From: an uncultured Flavobacteriaceae bacterium
GTDB lineage: Bacteria; Bacteroidota; Bacteroidia; Flavobacteriales; Flavobacteriaceae
DNA: 64,000 bases
Assembly: GCA_947495135.1 (NCBI GenBank)
Contig: CANLXN010000013.1
Location: 1 to 64,000 of the forward strand
Reading direction: 5' to 3'
Both the position numbers and the translations under genes were made by a program. Shown here one piece after another: positions 1 to 10,998 of this stretch. The stretch's first letter is position 1. Each line of letters starts with the position of its first letter. The notes under the pieces are model-generated. The model did not search any database. It was not told the DNA's origin and saw nothing but the letters and a program-made list of their open reading frames with translations.

Positions 1-1198
1 TGAAGAACAAGCGAGACTAGCTGCAGAGGCGCAAGCTAAAAGAGATGCTGAGGAGCAAGCGAGACTAGCCGCAGAAGTGCAAGCTAAAAGAGATGCTGAA
101 GAACAAGCGAGATTAGCTGCAGAGGCGCAAGCTAAAAGAGATGCCGAAGAAAAAGCAAGATTAGCTGCAGAAACACAAGCTAAAAAAGATGCTGAAGAAC
201 AAGCAAGACTAGCTGCAGAAGCACAAGCTAAAAAAGATGCTGAAGAACAAGCAAGACTAGCTGCAGAAGCACGAGCCGAGTTAGATGTTGAAGAAGAACC
301 CGAGAACTTGATTGAAAAGCCAACCGATAATATCGGTAAAACAATTAGTACGTTGGCAGATCAAACCGAAGAATCTGGTCAAGAACAGGACAAATTATTG
401 GCAAAACTTGAGACGGCATTAGCCATTAAGGACAAAGATCTTAAAGACTTAAAAGAAGAAAATGACCTAAGTGATAGAAATATCTATGTAGCTCCTAAGC
501 CATTTAAAAGTGTTACTGCTGAAAATAAGGCCATAGAAGAATTAAAAATAAGTTTGGATACCGTAATAATAAGACGAAAAAAGAAAATTGCTCAACTGGA
601 ATCATTAATTCAGGATAGAATAAAGACCATTAACGATCCAAAAGATGAAACCAACCTCTATTACCTAAATATGGTTAGCAAGTTAGAAGCTGAACAGCTT
701 GCAGCAATTAGAGCACGTGAATCAATCGTTTCTTCATTAAAACAAGTCGCGGTTGCCACAGATTTTGAACGAAAGCGAAGAATTAAGCGAGCTTCTTATG
801 ACAACGATCAGGACAGATATATTCAAGACCGAGCAAAACTAAGTAGTCTGAAACAATACGCTTCTACTAATAATGGAAGTACCCTTTCGAAGGATGATTT
901 AGATTTTGGTAAAGAACGAAGCACGAATATTCAAATTATTAAGAATGTTCCTAATTCTGAAAGTGGATATTATTTAGTACTTGCCGTCCACAGTGATGTT
1001 AACAAGCGAAATAAATTTTTATCACAGGTAATTTCCACTGGAAACACCGATATAGATTTCTTTTACGATGTAAACACTAGTGAATACTATATCTACTCGA
1101 AAAAATTCGAGACGATTAAGCAGGCAAATAGAGAAATAGACAAACAAGATAACAAAGCATACAACGAGAAGATGACCATTATTAAAATTGAAAATTAG
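1..1198 (+). CDS. C-terminal part of a repeat-rich, SPOR-like T9SS-associated protein (5' end outside window)
   Basis: The frame is open from base 2, so the gene begins upstream of the window; 398 residues are visible. The first 96 are six tandem 16-residue units (EEQARLAAEAQAKRDA and variants), strongly charged and helical. A long coiled-coil region with many K/E/D residues follows. The last ~90 residues (around GYYLVLAVHSDVNKRNKF) resemble a SPOR-type fold used to bind peptidoglycan or mediate envelope contacts. It lies 83 bp upstream of a giant T9SS adhesin in the same direction, so an adhesin-export or anchoring role is likely. In Flavobacteriaceae such long proteins can carry an N-terminal PorP/SprF barrel; that part is not visible here and is inference. 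Confidence 0.75.
   Translation, partial: EEQARLAAEAQAKRDAEEQARLAAEVQAKRDAEEQARLAAEAQAKRDAEEKARLAAETQAKKDAEEQARLAAEAQAKKDAEEQARLAAEARAELDVEEEPENLIEKPTDNIGKTISTLADQTEESGQEQDKLLAKLETALAIKDKDLKDLKEENDLSDRNIYVAPKPFKSVTAENKAIEELKISLDTVIIRRKKKIAQLESLIQDRIKTINDPKDETNLYYLNMVSKLEAEQLAAIRARESIVSSLKQVAVATDFERKRRIKRASYDNDQDRYIQDRAKLSSLKQYASTNNGSTLSKDDLDFGKERSTNIQIIKNVPNSESGYYLVLAVHSDVNKRNKFLSQVISTGNTDIDFFYDVNTSEYYIYSKKFETIKQANREIDKQDNKAYNEKMTIIKIEN
2..289 (+). repeat. Six tandem 48-bp in-frame coding repeats
   Basis: Units start at 2, 50, 98, 146, 194 and 242. Each encodes the 16-residue unit EE(Q/K)ARLAAE(A/V/T)QAK(R/K)DA; the last unit has diverged (ending ARAELDV). The repeat is coding and probably forms a stiff helical stalk. 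The array may continue upstream of the window, so its full copy number is unknown. Confidence 0.95.
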
Positions 1199-1281
1199 TT
1201 ATGATAAAATAGGTAAACGGCTTCCCCACCCGCTTTTCCTTAAACAGTGTAGAAAGAAAATCAAACCAAAAATTAGTCGCC

Positions 1282-4200
1282 ATGAACATCCCTACTATTC
1301 TTAAAAGAATCCCAATAATTCTTACCTTACTATTTATTGGTGCTCATTCCTACGCGCAAAACTTTGTGCCATTTGAGAGCTCTAACGGATTTGATAGCGA
1401 CTTAAAAGGAGACATCCTTCTCATTGGAAACAACATCCTAGGGCCCGACAACAATCCATTCAACGACGGTTCGGTTTACAACTCCGACGTGGATATGCAG
1501 TATATCGATATTGACGGCGATCCAAATACATTTAGTTCTTCCAGTGCTGATTTAACTATTCCAAACCCAAATTGTTATGAAATCGTATATGCCGCACTGT
1601 ATTGGGGTGCTGTGGAGCGAGACGAAAACCAAACTGAATTTAATACCGTAAAATTTAAAGGACCAACGGGACCTTATCAAGATATCACTGGAACGGTTAT
1701 TTACGACAGATATACGGATGGCGGAGGTGCAATTCAGGGTAGTTATCCATATGCCTGTTTCGCCGATGTAACCAGTATAGTAACGTCCCTTGGGAATGAT
1801 TTAGGAACTTATACTGTTGCCAATGTTCTGTCGCAACAGGGATTCAACGGTGGAACCGGTCATTCGGCGGGTTGGTCTTTATTTGTAGTTTTTCAGGATC
1901 CTACATTACCAGGAAAATCCATTACCAGTTTTAACGGTTTCAGTATTATAAAAGGTAATCCAAACCCAGTTGGTGTTGATTTTGATATCTCCGGATTTAG
2001 AACAGTGCCTGCTCCTACTCCTGTAAGAGCAAATTTTGCATTTGCAGTTCTAGAAGGTGATTCGCCTATTTTAAATGATCAATTAAGAATAAATACGAGT
2101 CCGATGTCCACATTGGATCGTCCCGTGAGTAATTTCTTTAATAGTTCGGTAACCCAGTTAAGCGCACTACCTGTTGATAACAGAGTTCCCAATAGTACAA
2201 ACACTCTTGGATTCGATACTGGTATTTTGTCAATTCCAAATCCTGGAAATACCGTAATTGCCAACGACGCAACTACCGCAAATATTGAACTTACCACTAG
2301 TGGTGATACTTATTTTCCATATTTCTTCGCGATGGCGGTTGAAATTATTGAACCAGATATTGTTCTTACAAAAATTGTGGAAGATGAATTTGGTAATAAC
2401 ATTGGTGGGCAAACGGTAGGCTTAGGTGATGACCTAAATTATGTAATAGGTTTTCAGAACGTAGGAAACGACAATGCTACTAATTTTACTATTCGGGATA
2501 TTTTACCTATCAATATCATCTATGATCATCCCACAGATTTAGTATTACCGGCGGGTGTAACTGTAGATAGCTATAACCCAACTACGCGAGAATTAATTTT
2601 TGCTATTGAAAACTCTCTAGTTGAAGAAAACGATCCCGTTTACGAGATCCGAATTGAAGTTCAAGTAGTAGACACTTGTCAACAACTAGCAGATGCGTGC
2701 TCGAACATTATCAACAACCAAGCATTTGCTACTTACCAAGGTACTCTAAATCCTACCTTCATAATTACAGATGATCCTAGTTATAGCGACAACACTGGGT
2801 GTCTTATTAGTCCGCAAGCAACTAACTTTTTAGCAAATCTTGACGACTGTGTATTCTCACAAAATGAAACACTCTGTGGGGAAAGTATGGAATTGACAGC
2901 TGCTAATGGATATGATAGCTATTCTTGGTCTACTAGTCCGACAGGAACCCCTGTTATTGGGACTGGACAAACCATTACTGTTACGGCAACCGGAACTTAT
3001 TATTCATTTAATACCGCCATTGCTCCATGCCAATCGATTGTTCAAGAATTCGATGTAACATTATACGGAGGAAACATTACAAATCCAGTAATTCCATATG
3101 CAGACGAAGTAGTTACTTGTCCTAATGACGGTAAATTATTACCTAATATTTTCCTATGTGGTGAAAACGATTTTCGTGAAATTTCCATCGACGTAGCAGG
3201 TGCTGCTACCATCATATGGGAAATGCTCGATGAAGGCAGCTGTCCTCCAGTAGCCGATACAGATTGTGCAAATGAAAATAATACCTGTACCTGGAACCAA
3301 GTGGGTACAGGAAACGATTTTACTGCAAATACATCTGGACAATTTCGATTAACTATTAATTATCCTGGTGGATGTTTTAACCAATTTTACTTTAACGTAT
3401 ATCAAAACTTACTGGACCCTACAGTGGCAGTAACCGATATCATATGTACAACTCCGGGAAGTATTACTGTAAATAATGTGCCAAGTGGATATGAGTATAG
3501 TCTGGATGGTGTTAATTACCAAACTAGTAATGTTTTCTCAATAAACACTCCTGGGTTTTACACCGTTTATGTGCAACAAGTTGGTGTGCCTTCGAATGCC
3601 TGTGTATTTACTATTCCTGATGTTTTAGTAAGAGAGCGTGACTTTACTGTTTCGTCTATCATTACTCAGCCTTTATGTAATGGAGATTTAGGAAGTATCT
3701 ATTTAGCTGCCAACGACGCAGAACCACAATACTTCTTTGAGCTCTATTTAGGAGGTACCCTAATAAATAGCGTAGGACCTATTGTTGACAATAATTATGC
3801 TTTTGAGAATTTAAATCCAGGGACCTATACCGCAACAGTAGAAACAGAAGATGGATGTACTTATTCAGAAACTATTACAATTATAAACCCTCCACTTCTA
3901 ACGGTAACTGCTGCAATTACTACTCCGTTAACCTGTACAGATGGTGAAATCACGATCTATCCTGTTGGAGGAACTGCTCCTTATTTCTATTTCATTAATA
4001 GTACAACGGTATTCCAAACCAACCCAGAAGTTGTAGTTACAACTCCTGGAGTTTATAACATTACTGTAGTGGACTCAAATAACTGTAGTGCAGATACTAC
4101 TATTTCTATAGATGCTACACCAGCACCCGAGTTTAACATTACCAAAACCGATATCATATGTGCTGATGCTGGAGATACCGGAACCATCACGATAAATGTC

Positions 4201-7200
4201 ACTAATCCAAATGGGAATAGCCTGGAATACAGTATTGACGGCGGATCTTCATTTTCTAATTCACCTGTATTTACAGGACTAGCTACTGGCAATTATGAGG
4301 TAGTGGTGCAATATACCAATGGACCATCCGTATGTTTGTCGGACCCAGAAATCATTACAATCGAGTCAACCGACCCTATTTCTGGTGAAGCCGAATTAAC
4401 CGCACCTTATACTTGTACATCAACGGCCACTATTACTGTAATAAATGTTACAGGAGGTACTGCTCCCTATATGTACAGCATAGATGGTATTAACTTCCAG
4501 ACGAGTCCAATTTTTCCCAACCTAACTCCAGGAACATATGCCGTTGTAATAAAGGACGCGAACGATTGTACGTTTTTGACCAATGAAATTATTATACCGC
4601 AATTAGATCCACCAACAGATCTTACATTTACCAATACACCTCTTACCTGTCCAACTAATACAACCTCAGTTACAGTAACAGCTATTGGAGGTGTTGCCCC
4701 GTTAGAGTACCAAATTATTGCTCCAACAACTGCAGTAACTCCATATCAAACTTCAAATGTATTTTCAGGACTTGCACCAGATATTTATACATTTCAAGTA
4801 AGAGATGCAAACGATTGTATTTATAGCGAATCTTATGCGATTGATCCGCTACCAGCTATCGATGTTTTTGGCGAGACCTTAAACGATGTTACATGTGTTG
4901 GTAATGCGGATGGATCTGTTCAATTTACTGTTTCGGGGACTACTTCTTTCGAATACAGTATTAATGGAGACCCTGCTGTAGCAGGAACATCTCCTGTTGT
5001 GTTAACAGGATTAATTGCTGGCACCTATAATATTGTGGTAACAGATCTTATTACAGATTGCGAGGCAACGGCTTCAGCTATCGTAAACGAACCAACAGAT
5101 GCGCTCACTGTATCTGTAGATATATCTCCTATTACCTGTGTTGGAAGTGGTAGCGTTGTAATTAATGCCATGAATGGTTGGGGTGGATATAGCTATACCC
5201 TTACCCTACCAGATAGTACTGTGCTGCCTACCCAAAATAGTGACACATTTACAAATCTAACACAGGATGGTCTCTATTCCATTGCTGTGGAAGATGCTAA
5301 TGGATGTGTTGTTACTGAAACATTCAACCTTGATATCCCAGTTGTACCGGTAGCAACAATTAGTACAACTTCAGATATTTGTTACGATACAGGAAACAGT
5401 GCAACCATTGAGGTAGATGTAACTGCTGGTGAAGCTCCATTCGAATTCAGTATCAATGGAGGTTCATTTCAATCGAGTAATATATTTCCGAACTTAGTTC
5501 CGGGTACTTACATCATTACCGTGAGAGATGCTTTTGGTTGTGAAATTACACTACCTGCAGAAATCATCGCTCCTCAATTGCTAGTGAGTGCCGTTTTAAC
5601 AAATGGCCTAGATTGTACAACTTCACCAGATGCGTTGATAACAGGAACCATTACAGGTGGAACCGCACCTTTTGACCATGCAGTTTCGATTGATGGTGCT
5701 CCTTTCAGTGGACTAGGTGCAACGGGATCACCTTTCACTTATACAGCGGCAACAGCTGGAACGTATCAATTTGAAATAACCGATGCAAATGGATGTACGG
5801 CTACTTCTCCAATTATTACAGTTAATCCAATTACTCCTCCTGCAATCGATGTAGTAACTCAAACTCAGGATATTCTATGTAATGGAGACGCAAACGGAGC
5901 CATTAATATTACCATCGATCCAAATTCGGGTACTCCTCCATTTCAAATCAACGTAAACAACGATACGACTGGTGTAGACTATGGAACTCAAACGTCTGGA
6001 TTAACTGCCGGCGATTATACGATTACCGTTACAGACGCTAACTCATGTTTAGCAACAGATACTATTACAATTAATGAACCAGATGCTATGGTTGTTGATT
6101 TTGACACTGTGGATATAACCTGTACCACAGGTGGTGTTTCTCAAGGGTCTATTATAATCAACAGCGTTGTTGGCGGTGTGGCGCCTTACAATTATTTTGT
6201 TACTGGCTCCAATGGATATTCCAATTTTGAACTTAATGCCACAGGATCTACTTCTGTTACTTTTGACGTAGTTGATTTTGGCTTATATGAAATCAATATA
6301 GTAGACGCGAATGGCTGTTCTGTTTTATTTCAGGATGTATTAATAGCGTCTCCACCAGACGACTTAGACATTGATATTACAACTACCGTGGATTGTACCT
6401 TAGGTGGTGAGGCAGTAGTAACGGTTAGTTCGACACTTGGTAGTTCTGGACCTTTCCACTTTGCAATATATGAAGGTCCTGGAACTGTATACCCACTTCC
6501 TGCAGGAGCTTGGATACCAGAAAATCCGTTAGGAAGTCAGTCTACCATCTTTACTGGTTTAACACCAGGCGTAACATATACTTTTATTGTGTATGACGAA
6601 TCTACCATGTGTAGTTATTATGAGCCTGCGACTACTCCAATACCGACCAATTCAACCCTAACAACAACAGCTGTAAGTTCAGATAATATTACCTGTACTG
6701 GTAGTGCAGATGGAGACGTAACGTTTACCGTAAATAGCACGTACGGTTCGGCAGTAGGCATTAACTATGAAATTTTTGATTCGTTATCTCTAAATACTAC
6801 GGGGATATCAGGAACTGGTTCTGTTCCAGCTGGAGGTTCTTTAGTAGTGCCAGACCTTGGTCCTTTACCTTTCGGTAATTATTTCGTTTTAATTGAAGAA
6901 ACTTCTGGTCCTAATGCAGGATGTGGAGTTGTAACAGCACCTTTCAACATAACCGAATCTGCATTTTTGCTAAGCCTATCTGCATCAGTAGATCAAAATG
7001 CTAATTGTAATGTAAACTCAGGAGTGGTGAGCGCTGTTGCTTCCAATGGAACGGCTCCTTATCTATATCAAATAACAACAACACCAGCTGCTCCCCTAGC
7101 TACAGACCCTTCTTGGGACCCTGCGAGCACTTTTAACGTAGACGCTGGTAATTACTATGTGCACGTCTTAGACGCATATGGATGTATCGTTACTAGTCCA

Positions 7201-10200
7201 GTACAAGTTGTGGGCACCGATCCAAGCCCTGAAATTACTGCGGCTACATCCAATCAATGTACTTCAGTAGAAGGACAATTTGAAATAGATGTTTCTTTAG
7301 TCGTAGCGGGAACAGCCCCCTATAGCTTTAGTATTGATGGTGGTAGTTTTCAAACCCAAACCGTGCCATTCACCATTTCAAATCTATCTTCTGGAACACA
7401 TACCATTGAGATAAATGATGCAAATGGCTGTGGAAATACGGCGACTGTTATTATTGAACCACCTTTAGGAATAACTCCCGCAGTAACAGGACTGCCAAGT
7501 TGTGATGATGATGACGGAGAAATCACCGTAACAGCTGCCGGAGGAACTGGTAACTATGCATATACCATTAGCCCGAATCCTCCTTCAATAGTGCTAACCG
7601 GAAATGTGTTTTCTGGTGTTCCATCAGGGACTTATACTGTTACCGTAACAGATACGGTTACTTTATGTCCTGAAGATGTAACGATTACTGTAGATAACGC
7701 TACCCCTGTAACGTTTAATACCGATGTTACAGATGTAAGTTGTAACGGAGGAAGCGACGGGACCATAACTGTGGAATTGCCTCCTAGTAATGACAACCCA
7801 ATATATACGTATGAAATTACGGCCCCTATTGTGATACCAGCTCAGACCAGTAATGTTTTTACCGGGCTAGCTGCAGGAACCTACACTGTAGAAGTAACCT
7901 CAGGAAGAGGCTGTATTGCTATGGCCGATGTTCCAGTTAATGAGCCTGTATTACTAACGGTTTCTGGAATTGCTACAGATTTTGCCTGTACTTCAGATAA
8001 CACCGTATCTACGGCAACTATAACTATTACTGAAGTTGGAGGTACTCCTAACTATACCTATAGTATTGATGGTACTAATTATTTTGTAACTAATCAATTC
8101 GAAGTTATAGACACTGGTTCAATCCAAAATGTTTCTATCTATGTAAAAGACGCCAACAATTGTGTGGCAACCAATACCGTTGTAGTAAACCCATTACCAA
8201 CAATTACGGCCGCTGCAGTCACCATTGCGACACCTGTAGATTGTAATGAAACGGGATCTGTGGCTATTAATGTTACAGGTGGTTCCGGGAATTTCACCTA
8301 TCAAATGCTTCCAGATGGTATTGCTCAAGCTTCAAACACTTTTGACATACCTGGACCAGGAACTTATTTCTTTCAAGTGAATGATGTAGATACCAATTGT
8401 TATTTCTTAACCATTCCTTTTGAAGTAGCTCCATTCGACGAAATTGATGCAGTATTAACCACGACAGTGGTAAACGATTGCTTTGGAGATACCAACGGGG
8501 AATTAGAATTATTGATTAGTGGATATATTGGCGCATACACCTACCAGCTACTTGACGAAACAGGTACGCCAATAGGAGGACCTGTTGCAGCAAACACTTC
8601 TACCAATCCCGAAATTATTACTGGACTACCTTCCGGAAATTATTCGGTGACCATTGTAGAAACAGAAACGCCATTCTGTACAACCGATTCTAACGTTGTA
8701 AATATTAGTACTCCACCAACTCCATTATTATTAGATATTTCTGAAACGTCTAATGTTACCTGTAATAACAATGAAGGTACTATAACCGCAATAGCAACTG
8801 GTGGTACAGCTCCATACGAATACGAACTAACAGGTGATGCAACCGTACCCTATTCTGCCAACAGTGTATTTACAGACTTGAGCGCAGGAACATATACTGT
8901 AAACGTAAGAGATGATAACGATTGTATCACAACAGATACTATCATTTTAATAGAACCAGATCCTATTGATGCTGATTTCGTTCCTAGTACCACAATGCTA
9001 TCCTGTTTTGACGATCAAAACGCATCGTTAACTGTTGAGAACATTACAGGTGGACAAGGAGGTAACTATGTTTATACCCTAAATACGATTTCTCCAGGAT
9101 CCACAACTTCTGGACCGCAAACCTCTCCGGTATTTAATGACTTAGGAGCTGGTATATATTCGGTCACTATTACAGATGGATACGATTGTATTTTTACATC
9201 ATTACCAGTTACCATAGACCAACCAGACCCTATAGTTTCTAGTTTGGTTGCCAATACGACCCCAACATGTCTAATTGAAGCGGAACTTACATTAAGCGCT
9301 ATAGGTGGAACAGGGATGTACGAATATAGCGATACTGAAGATTTCGCTACCGTCTTGGGTACATTTACAACCTCGGTTACTTTTCCAGTGCCAGCAGGTG
9401 TATACGATTATTATGTGAGAGATGCCAACGGATGTATCACGAACGTTTCTAATGAAATTACGATTGACCCACTTCCGGATCTAGAAATTAACTTACTCTC
9501 TACTAATCCAGAGATAAACTGTGCTGGTGATAATACCGGAACTATAGAAGCAACGGCCTTAGGTGGACTTGGCGACTATGTATATGTTTTGAAAGACGAA
9601 TTCGGAACCATTATTCCGGCAGATCAAAACAGTCCTGGAGTATTTACCGGACTGGTTGTAGGTACGTATTTCGTACATGTCGAAAGTGGTGATTGTTTAG
9701 CCACTTCCGAAGAAATTACCATTACAGAACCAGATGCGGCTTTGGGAATGACATTTGACGTAACGAATGTTCAGTGTAACGGAGAAGATAATGGTAGACT
9801 CGAAATCTTTCCTACGGGAGGAACGGGTATTATTAAATACGCGATTTCACCTCAATTGGATCAATTTTTTGAAACCAGTGTATTCGAAAATCTTGCTCCT
9901 GGAGTTTATGACGTAATTGTTCAAGACGAACTGGGTTGCTTCTTAACATTCGATTTTGAAGTAACGGAGCCATTACCAGTACTTATTACCATAGTAGCAG
10001 ACTCTATTATTCCAGAGATATGTGAAGGAGATCAGGATGGTTTCTTTAGCATAGATATTGAAGGTGGTACACTTCCATATAGTGTAAGCTTAGACGATTA
10101 CGATGGAACGTACGTAACAGGAGGACCAAGCCAAACTATTTTTGATTTTAACAATCTTGGCGGAGACGATCATGTTGTTTATGTAAGAGATAGCGCAGGA

Positions 10201-10956
10201 TGTGAGTCTGAGTGGAATATAGCCTTTCCAGAATCGGCGTTTATCGATCCAAAGGCTGAGGTAGAAATTCTATGTATCAATAACGAAACGGCTAATAGCG
10301 TAACTATTACTGTTGACGAAAGCATTACTAATACTTCATTGTTAGATTATTCATTAAATGACGGACCTTGGCAAACGAGTAATGTCTTCGAAGATTTACC
10401 TCCTAGTACAGACAACTATGTTACCGTAAGACATACCAATGGATGTATCCAAATAACCGAGTTTTTCGATATTGAAGCACTTACTCCTGTCTCATTAGAA
10501 CTGAGCCCCGGAGGTTTAAATGAAATTGTAGCAAATGCTGCCGGAGGAACAGGTGATTATACATTCACCCTAAATGAATCGAATTATGGTAGTACGAATA
10601 CATTTACCATATCTGAATCTGGCACCTACGAAGTTACTGCAACCGATAGTAATGGGTGTATGGCTATGGCTATAATAGCCCTAGACTATATCGATGTATG
10701 TATCCCAGATTACTTTACACCGAATGGAGACGGTATACAAGACGGTTGGGGTATAGGATGTGCAGAAAAATACCCGAATTTAGTATTCTCCATATACGAC
10801 CGATACGGCCGAAAAGTAGCGACCTTACGTGCAGACCAGAAATGGGATGGTAAATACAATAACGCAGACCTCCCAACTGGAGACTACTGGTTCGTTGTTG
10901 TACTCGATGCTAAAAACAGCCGAGACTTTGTAGGACATTTTACGCTCTACAGATAA
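1282..10956 (+). CDS. Giant SprB-repeat surface adhesin with T9SS type B sorting domain
   Basis: The protein has 3224 residues with a signal peptide at 1-25 (cleavage after SYA). Residues ~30-350 form an N-terminal globular region. A DUF11-like domain starts near 358 (EPDIVLTKIVEDEFGNN). From about 720 to 3120 there are roughly thirty ~80-residue Ig-like units, each with a C-N/T-G start, a GG-APY-Y core and an end of the type G-Y-V-D-GC; these match SprB repeats. Residues 3140-3224 (CIPDYFTPNGDG to the end) are the gliding-motility-associated C-terminal domain that directs type IX secretion by the type B route. Export across the outer membrane and surface display, as for the SprB gliding adhesin of Flavobacterium, follow from the family. 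The next gene is a PorP/SprF protein, the usual partner. Paired Cys residues recur in the repeats. Confidence 0.93.
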   Translation: MNIPTILKRIPIILTLLFIGAHSYAQNFVPFESSNGFDSDLKGDILLIGNNILGPDNNPFNDGSVYNSDVDMQYIDIDGDPNTFSSSSADLTIPNPNCYEIVYAALYWGAVERDENQTEFNTVKFKGPTGPYQDITGTVIYDRYTDGGGAIQGSYPYACFADVTSIVTSLGNDLGTYTVANVLSQQGFNGGTGHSAGWSLFVVFQDPTLPGKSITSFNGFSIIKGNPNPVGVDFDISGFRTVPAPTPVRANFAFAVLEGDSPILNDQLRINTSPMSTLDRPVSNFFNSSVTQLSALPVDNRVPNSTNTLGFDTGILSIPNPGNTVIANDATTANIELTTSGDTYFPYFFAMAVEIIEPDIVLTKIVEDEFGNNIGGQTVGLGDDLNYVIGFQNVGNDNATNFTIRDILPINIIYDHPTDLVLPAGVTVDSYNPTTRELIFAIENSLVEENDPVYEIRIEVQVVDTCQQLADACSNIINNQAFATYQGTLNPTFIITDDPSYSDNTGCLISPQATNFLANLDDCVFSQNETLCGESMELTAANGYDSYSWSTSPTGTPVIGTGQTITVTATGTYYSFNTAIAPCQSIVQEFDVTLYGGNITNPVIPYADEVVTCPNDGKLLPNIFLCGENDFREISIDVAGAATIIWEMLDEGSCPPVADTDCANENNTCTWNQVGTGNDFTANTSGQFRLTINYPGGCFNQFYFNVYQNLLDPTVAVTDIICTTPGSITVNNVPSGYEYSLDGVNYQTSNVFSINTPGFYTVYVQQVGVPSNACVFTIPDVLVRERDFTVSSIITQPLCNGDLGSIYLAANDAEPQYFFELYLGGTLINSVGPIVDNNYAFENLNPGTYTATVETEDGCTYSETITIINPPLLTVTAAITTPLTCTDGEITIYPVGGTAPYFYFINSTTVFQTNPEVVVTTPGVYNITVVDSNNCSADTTISIDATPAPEFNITKTDIICADAGDTGTITINVTNPNGNSLEYSIDGGSSFSNSPVFTGLATGNYEVVVQYTNGPSVCLSDPEIITIESTDPISGEAELTAPYTCTSTATITVINVTGGTAPYMYSIDGINFQTSPIFPNLTPGTYAVVIKDANDCTFLTNEIIIPQLDPPTDLTFTNTPLTCPTNTTSVTVTAIGGVAPLEYQIIAPTTAVTPYQTSNVFSGLAPDIYTFQVRDANDCIYSESYAIDPLPAIDVFGETLNDVTCVGNADGSVQFTVSGTTSFEYSINGDPAVAGTSPVVLTGLIAGTYNIVVTDLITDCEATASAIVNEPTDALTVSVDISPITCVGSGSVVINAMNGWGGYSYTLTLPDSTVLPTQNSDTFTNLTQDGLYSIAVEDANGCVVTETFNLDIPVVPVATISTTSDICYDTGNSATIEVDVTAGEAPFEFSINGGSFQSSNIFPNLVPGTYIITVRDAFGCEITLPAEIIAPQLLVSAVLTNGLDCTTSPDALITGTITGGTAPFDHAVSIDGAPFSGLGATGSPFTYTAATAGTYQFEITDANGCTATSPIITVNPITPPAIDVVTQTQDILCNGDANGAINITIDPNSGTPPFQINVNNDTTGVDYGTQTSGLTAGDYTITVTDANSCLATDTITINEPDAMVVDFDTVDITCTTGGVSQGSIIINSVVGGVAPYNYFVTGSNGYSNFELNATGSTSVTFDVVDFGLYEINIVDANGCSVLFQDVLIASPPDDLDIDITTTVDCTLGGEAVVTVSSTLGSSGPFHFAIYEGPGTVYPLPAGAWIPENPLGSQSTIFTGLTPGVTYTFIVYDESTMCSYYEPATTPIPTNSTLTTTAVSSDNITCTGSADGDVTFTVNSTYGSAVGINYEIFDSLSLNTTGISGTGSVPAGGSLVVPDLGPLPFGNYFVLIEETSGPNAGCGVVTAPFNITESAFLLSLSASVDQNANCNVNSGVVSAVASNGTAPYLYQITTTPAAPLATDPSWDPASTFNVDAGNYYVHVLDAYGCIVTSPVQVVGTDPSPEITAATSNQCTSVEGQFEIDVSLVVAGTAPYSFSIDGGSFQTQTVPFTISNLSSGTHTIEINDANGCGNTATVIIEPPLGITPAVTGLPSCDDDDGEITVTAAGGTGNYAYTISPNPPSIVLTGNVFSGVPSGTYTVTVTDTVTLCPEDVTITVDNATPVTFNTDVTDVSCNGGSDGTITVELPPSNDNPIYTYEITAPIVIPAQTSNVFTGLAAGTYTVEVTSGRGCIAMADVPVNEPVLLTVSGIATDFACTSDNTVSTATITITEVGGTPNYTYSIDGTNYFVTNQFEVIDTGSIQNVSIYVKDANNCVATNTVVVNPLPTITAAAVTIATPVDCNETGSVAINVTGGSGNFTYQMLPDGIAQASNTFDIPGPGTYFFQVNDVDTNCYFLTIPFEVAPFDEIDAVLTTTVVNDCFGDTNGELELLISGYIGAYTYQLLDETGTPIGGPVAANTSTNPEIITGLPSGNYSVTIVETETPFCTTDSNVVNISTPPTPLLLDISETSNVTCNNNEGTITAIATGGTAPYEYELTGDATVPYSANSVFTDLSAGTYTVNVRDDNDCITTDTIILIEPDPIDADFVPSTTMLSCFDDQNASLTVENITGGQGGNYVYTLNTISPGSTTSGPQTSPVFNDLGAGIYSVTITDGYDCIFTSLPVTIDQPDPIVSSLVANTTPTCLIEAELTLSAIGGTGMYEYSDTEDFATVLGTFTTSVTFPVPAGVYDYYVRDANGCITNVSNEITIDPLPDLEINLLSTNPEINCAGDNTGTIEATALGGLGDYVYVLKDEFGTIIPADQNSPGVFTGLVVGTYFVHVESGDCLATSEEITITEPDAALGMTFDVTNVQCNGEDNGRLEIFPTGGTGIIKYAISPQLDQFFETSVFENLAPGVYDVIVQDELGCFLTFDFEVTEPLPVLITIVADSIIPEICEGDQDGFFSIDIEGGTLPYSVSLDDYDGTYVTGGPSQTIFDFNNLGGDDHVVYVRDSAGCESEWNIAFPESAFIDPKAEVEILCINNETANSVTITVDESITNTSLLDYSLNDGPWQTSNVFEDLPPSTDNYVTVRHTNGCIQITEFFDIEALTPVSLELSPGGLNEIVANAAGGTGDYTFTLNESNYGSTNTFTISESGTYEVTATDSNGCMAMAIIALDYIDVCIPDYFTPNGDGIQDGWGIGCAEKYPNLVFSIYDRYGRKVATLRADQKWDGKYNNADLPTGDYWFVVVLDAKNSRDFVGHFTLYR

Positions 10957-10998
10957 AGCATTGCCCCATATCTTAATTGTTACATAAAACCTATACTT

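Noticed and set aside
2-289. Regular 48-bp repeats that could look like a CRISPR array
   Set aside because: There are no spacers; units are directly adjacent, in frame and encode a helical repeat.
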